From an uncultured Pseudomonadota bacterium (GTDB lineage: Bacteria > Pseudomonadota > Gammaproteobacteria > Burkholderiales > SG8-39): a stretch of DNA of 5,137 nt. Under the pieces are notes generated by a model. The model made no database searches. It was given only the letters and a program-made list of their open reading frames with translations, and was not told where the DNA came from. The DNA is taken from positions 1 through 5,137 of the forward strand of contig CAIPGJ010000115.1 of the NCBI GenBank assembly GCA_903864555.1, given 5' to 3'. Positions 3,510-5,137 of this stretch are shown here, one piece after another; position 1 is the stretch's first letter; each line of letters opens with the position of its first letter. Both the position numbers and the translations under genes were made by a program.

Positions 3510-5137
3510 ATGCCCAGCCCGCTCCCCACCGCCCCCTCCACCTGCCCGCATGACTGCACCAGCACCTGCGCGCTGGAGGTGGAACTGGTGGATGCACGCA
3601 CCATCGGGCGCATCCGCGGTTCGCAACGCAACCCCTACACCGCCGGCGTGATCTGCGAAAAGGTGGCGCGTTATGCCGAGCGCGTGCACCACCCGGACCG
3701 CCTGCTGCATCCGCTCCTACGCAACGGCCCCAAGGGTTCGAAGCAGTGGAAGCGCATCAGCTGGACCGAGGCGCTCGACCGCGTCGCCGAACAGTTCACC
3801 GAAAAAGCCGCACGCCACGGCGCGGAAACCGTGTGGCCCTACCACTACGCCGGCACCATGGGCCTGGTGCAACGCGACGGCATCAACCGGCTGCGCCATG
3901 CCATGAAGTATTCGCGCTGGTTCTCCACCATCTGCGTGGCGCTCTCCGACAGCGGCTGGATCGCCGGTGTGGGCAGCAAGCGCGGCGTGGACATGCGCGA
4001 AGTGCCCGAGCACAGCGACCTGGTGGTGATCTGGGGCGGCAATCCGGCGCACACCCAGGTCAACGTGATGTCGCACGCCATGGCGGCGAAGAAGCGCGGC
4101 GCGAAGCTCATCGTCGTCGACCCCTACCGCACCGCCACCGCGGAGAAGGCTGACCTGCACCTCGCACCGCTGCCCGGCACCGACGGGGCGCTGGCCTGCG
4201 CGGTGATGCACGTACTGTTCGCCGAGGGTCATGCCGACTGGGGCTACCTGCGCCGTTACACCGATTGCCCCGATGAACTGGCACGCCACGTGGCCAGCCG
4301 AACCCCACAGTGGGCAGCGAAGATCACCGGCCTGCCGGTGGACGCCATCGTGTCCTTCGCCCGCCTGTACGGGCAGGCAAAGCGCAGCTTCATCCGCTGC
4401 CACCACGGCTTCTCGCGCTCGCGCAACGGCGCGGCCAACATGCACGCGGTGAGCTGTCTGCCCGCCATCACCGGCGCCTGGCAGCATCGCGGCGGCGGCG
4501 CGCTCTACGGCCACACCGGCATCTACCCCCTGAACCGCAGCCTGATCGAGGGGCTGGATCTCATCGACCGCTCGGTTCGCGATCTGGACCAGTCTCGGCT
4601 CGGCCCCATCCTCACCGGCAATGCGGCAGCGCTGAAACACGGGCCACCCGTGACCGCGCTGCTGATCCAGAACACCAACCCGGCCGCGGTCTGCCCGGAA
4701 CTGCACCAGGTGCATGCCGGCCTCGCGCGCGAGGACCTCTTCACCTGCGTGCACGAGCAGTTCATGACCGAGACGGCGGCCTTTGCCGACATCGTGCTGC
4801 CGGCCACCACCTTCCTCGAGCACGACGACTTCTACACCGCCAGCGGCCACACCACTTTCCAGGTGGCGAAGAAGCTCATCGAGCCGCCGGGCGAAGCGCG
4901 CGAGAACCACCACGTGATCTGCGAACTGGCGCATCGCCTGGGCGCACAGCACCCCGGCTTCGACATGAGCGCCTGGGACATCATGGAAGCCACGCTGCGC
5001 CAGTCGGGCATGTGGGATGCGCAGCGCAACCTCGAGGCCGGCGGCCAGGACTTCGCCCCGCCCTTCGAGACCATGCACTTCCTCGACGGCTTCGACACGG
5101 CGGATCGCAAATTCCACTTCCGCGCCGACTGGCAGCG
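3510..5137 (+). CDS. Molybdopterin-dependent oxidoreductase with N-terminal 4Fe-4S motif (3' end missing)
   Basis: Large subunit-like enzyme of the DMSO reductase/formate dehydrogenase superfamily (bis-MGD type). 542 codons are present and the gene runs off the window; relatives are usually about 700 aa. The N-terminus has a 4Fe-4S cluster motif C12-x3-C16-x3-C20-x28-C49 (CPHDCTSTC...VICEKV). It is followed by the conserved HHPDRLLHPLLR stretch (60-71), YHYAGTMGLVQRDGINRLRH (111-130) and the MGD-binding type motifs WGGNPAHTQVN (175-185), DPYRTATAEKAD (204-215) with PGTDGAL (222-228), QNTNPAAV (387-394) and DIVLPATTFLE (427-437). It has no twin-arginine signal or membrane segment, so it is probably cytoplasmic. 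The Mo ligand is not obvious; S139, C142 and S146 in STICVALS are candidates. The ATG at 3510 lies 11 codons before the first cluster Cys and has no Shine-Dalgarno. The substrate is unknown; the group is often annotated only as a molybdopterin oxidoreductase or anaerobic dehydrogenase. It is divergent from the ThDP-enzyme gene. No electron-transfer subunit is visible in the window. Confidence 0.9.
   Translation, partial: MPSPLPTAPSTCPHDCTSTCALEVELVDARTIGRIRGSQRNPYTAGVICEKVARYAERVHHPDRLLHPLLRNGPKGSKQWKRISWTEALDRVAEQFTEKAARHGAETVWPYHYAGTMGLVQRDGINRLRHAMKYSRWFSTICVALSDSGWIAGVGSKRGVDMREVPEHSDLVVIWGGNPAHTQVNVMSHAMAAKKRGAKLIVVDPYRTATAEKADLHLAPLPGTDGALACAVMHVLFAEGHADWGYLRRYTDCPDELARHVASRTPQWAAKITGLPVDAIVSFARLYGQAKRSFIRCHHGFSRSRNGAANMHAVSCLPAITGAWQHRGGGALYGHTGIYPLNRSLIEGLDLIDRSVRDLDQSRLGPILTGNAAALKHGPPVTALLIQNTNPAAVCPELHQVHAGLAREDLFTCVHEQFMTETAAFADIVLPATTFLEHDDFYTASGHTTFQVAKKLIEPPGEARENHHVICELAHRLGAQHPGFDMSAWDIMEATLRQSGMWDAQRNLEAGGQDFAPPFETMHFLDGFDTADRKFHFRADWQ

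Noticed and set aside
3717..5117. Long minus-strand reading frame (466 aa) opposite the molybdoenzyme
   Set aside because: It is antisense to a gene with continuous family motifs. The protein is low-complexity Val/Gly/Ala/Arg/His with no recognisable domain.

Overview
The window is GC-rich bacterial DNA, by eye about 65% G+C, with strong third-position G/C bias in the large genes. The protein types, the codon use and the GC-rich intergenic hairpin repeats suggest a proteobacterium. A Xanthomonadaceae/Rhodanobacteraceae-like gammaproteobacterium is my best guess, but no marker gene is present to fix the taxonomy. I find no rRNA, tRNA, CRISPR array, insertion sequence or origin.

Layout from left to right: (1) Positions 1-128 are an intergenic repeat region with a head-to-head pair of REP/BIME-like units and a separate short hairpin. 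(2) Positions 184-900 (+) encode a stand-alone CcdA/DsbD-type membrane thiol-electron transporter. (3) Positions 901-1030 hold a pentanucleotide (CCTGT) microsatellite, then a compact promoter with a perfect 16-bp palindrome. (4) Positions 1031-1330 and 1333-1620 (+) are a two-gene toxin-antitoxin operon of the HI1419/HI1420 (HigBA-like, toxin-first) type. The toxin start has no visible Shine-Dalgarno and may be leaderless, while the antitoxin has a good Shine-Dalgarno inside the end of the toxin gene. (5) Positions 1708-3246 (-) encode a thiamine-diphosphate enzyme of the acetolactate synthase large-subunit-like group, convergent with the toxin-antitoxin operon. (6) Positions 3247-3509 are a divergent intergenic region carrying a hairpin repeat, a candidate extended -10 promoter and a 9-bp direct repeat. 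(7) Positions 3510-5137 (+) encode a molybdopterin-dependent oxidoreductase with an N-terminal 4Fe-4S motif, cut off by the window end.

The toxin-antitoxin pair is a self-contained module. The membrane redox protein, the ThDP enzyme and the molybdoenzyme look like chromosomal metabolic genes. The last two are divergently arranged and could share regulation, but no common pathway can be proved from the sequence. I do not see a clearly new system here. The most interesting parts are the regulatory architecture of the toxin-antitoxin operon next to a microsatellite, and the uncharacterised ThDP-enzyme/molybdoenzyme pair.
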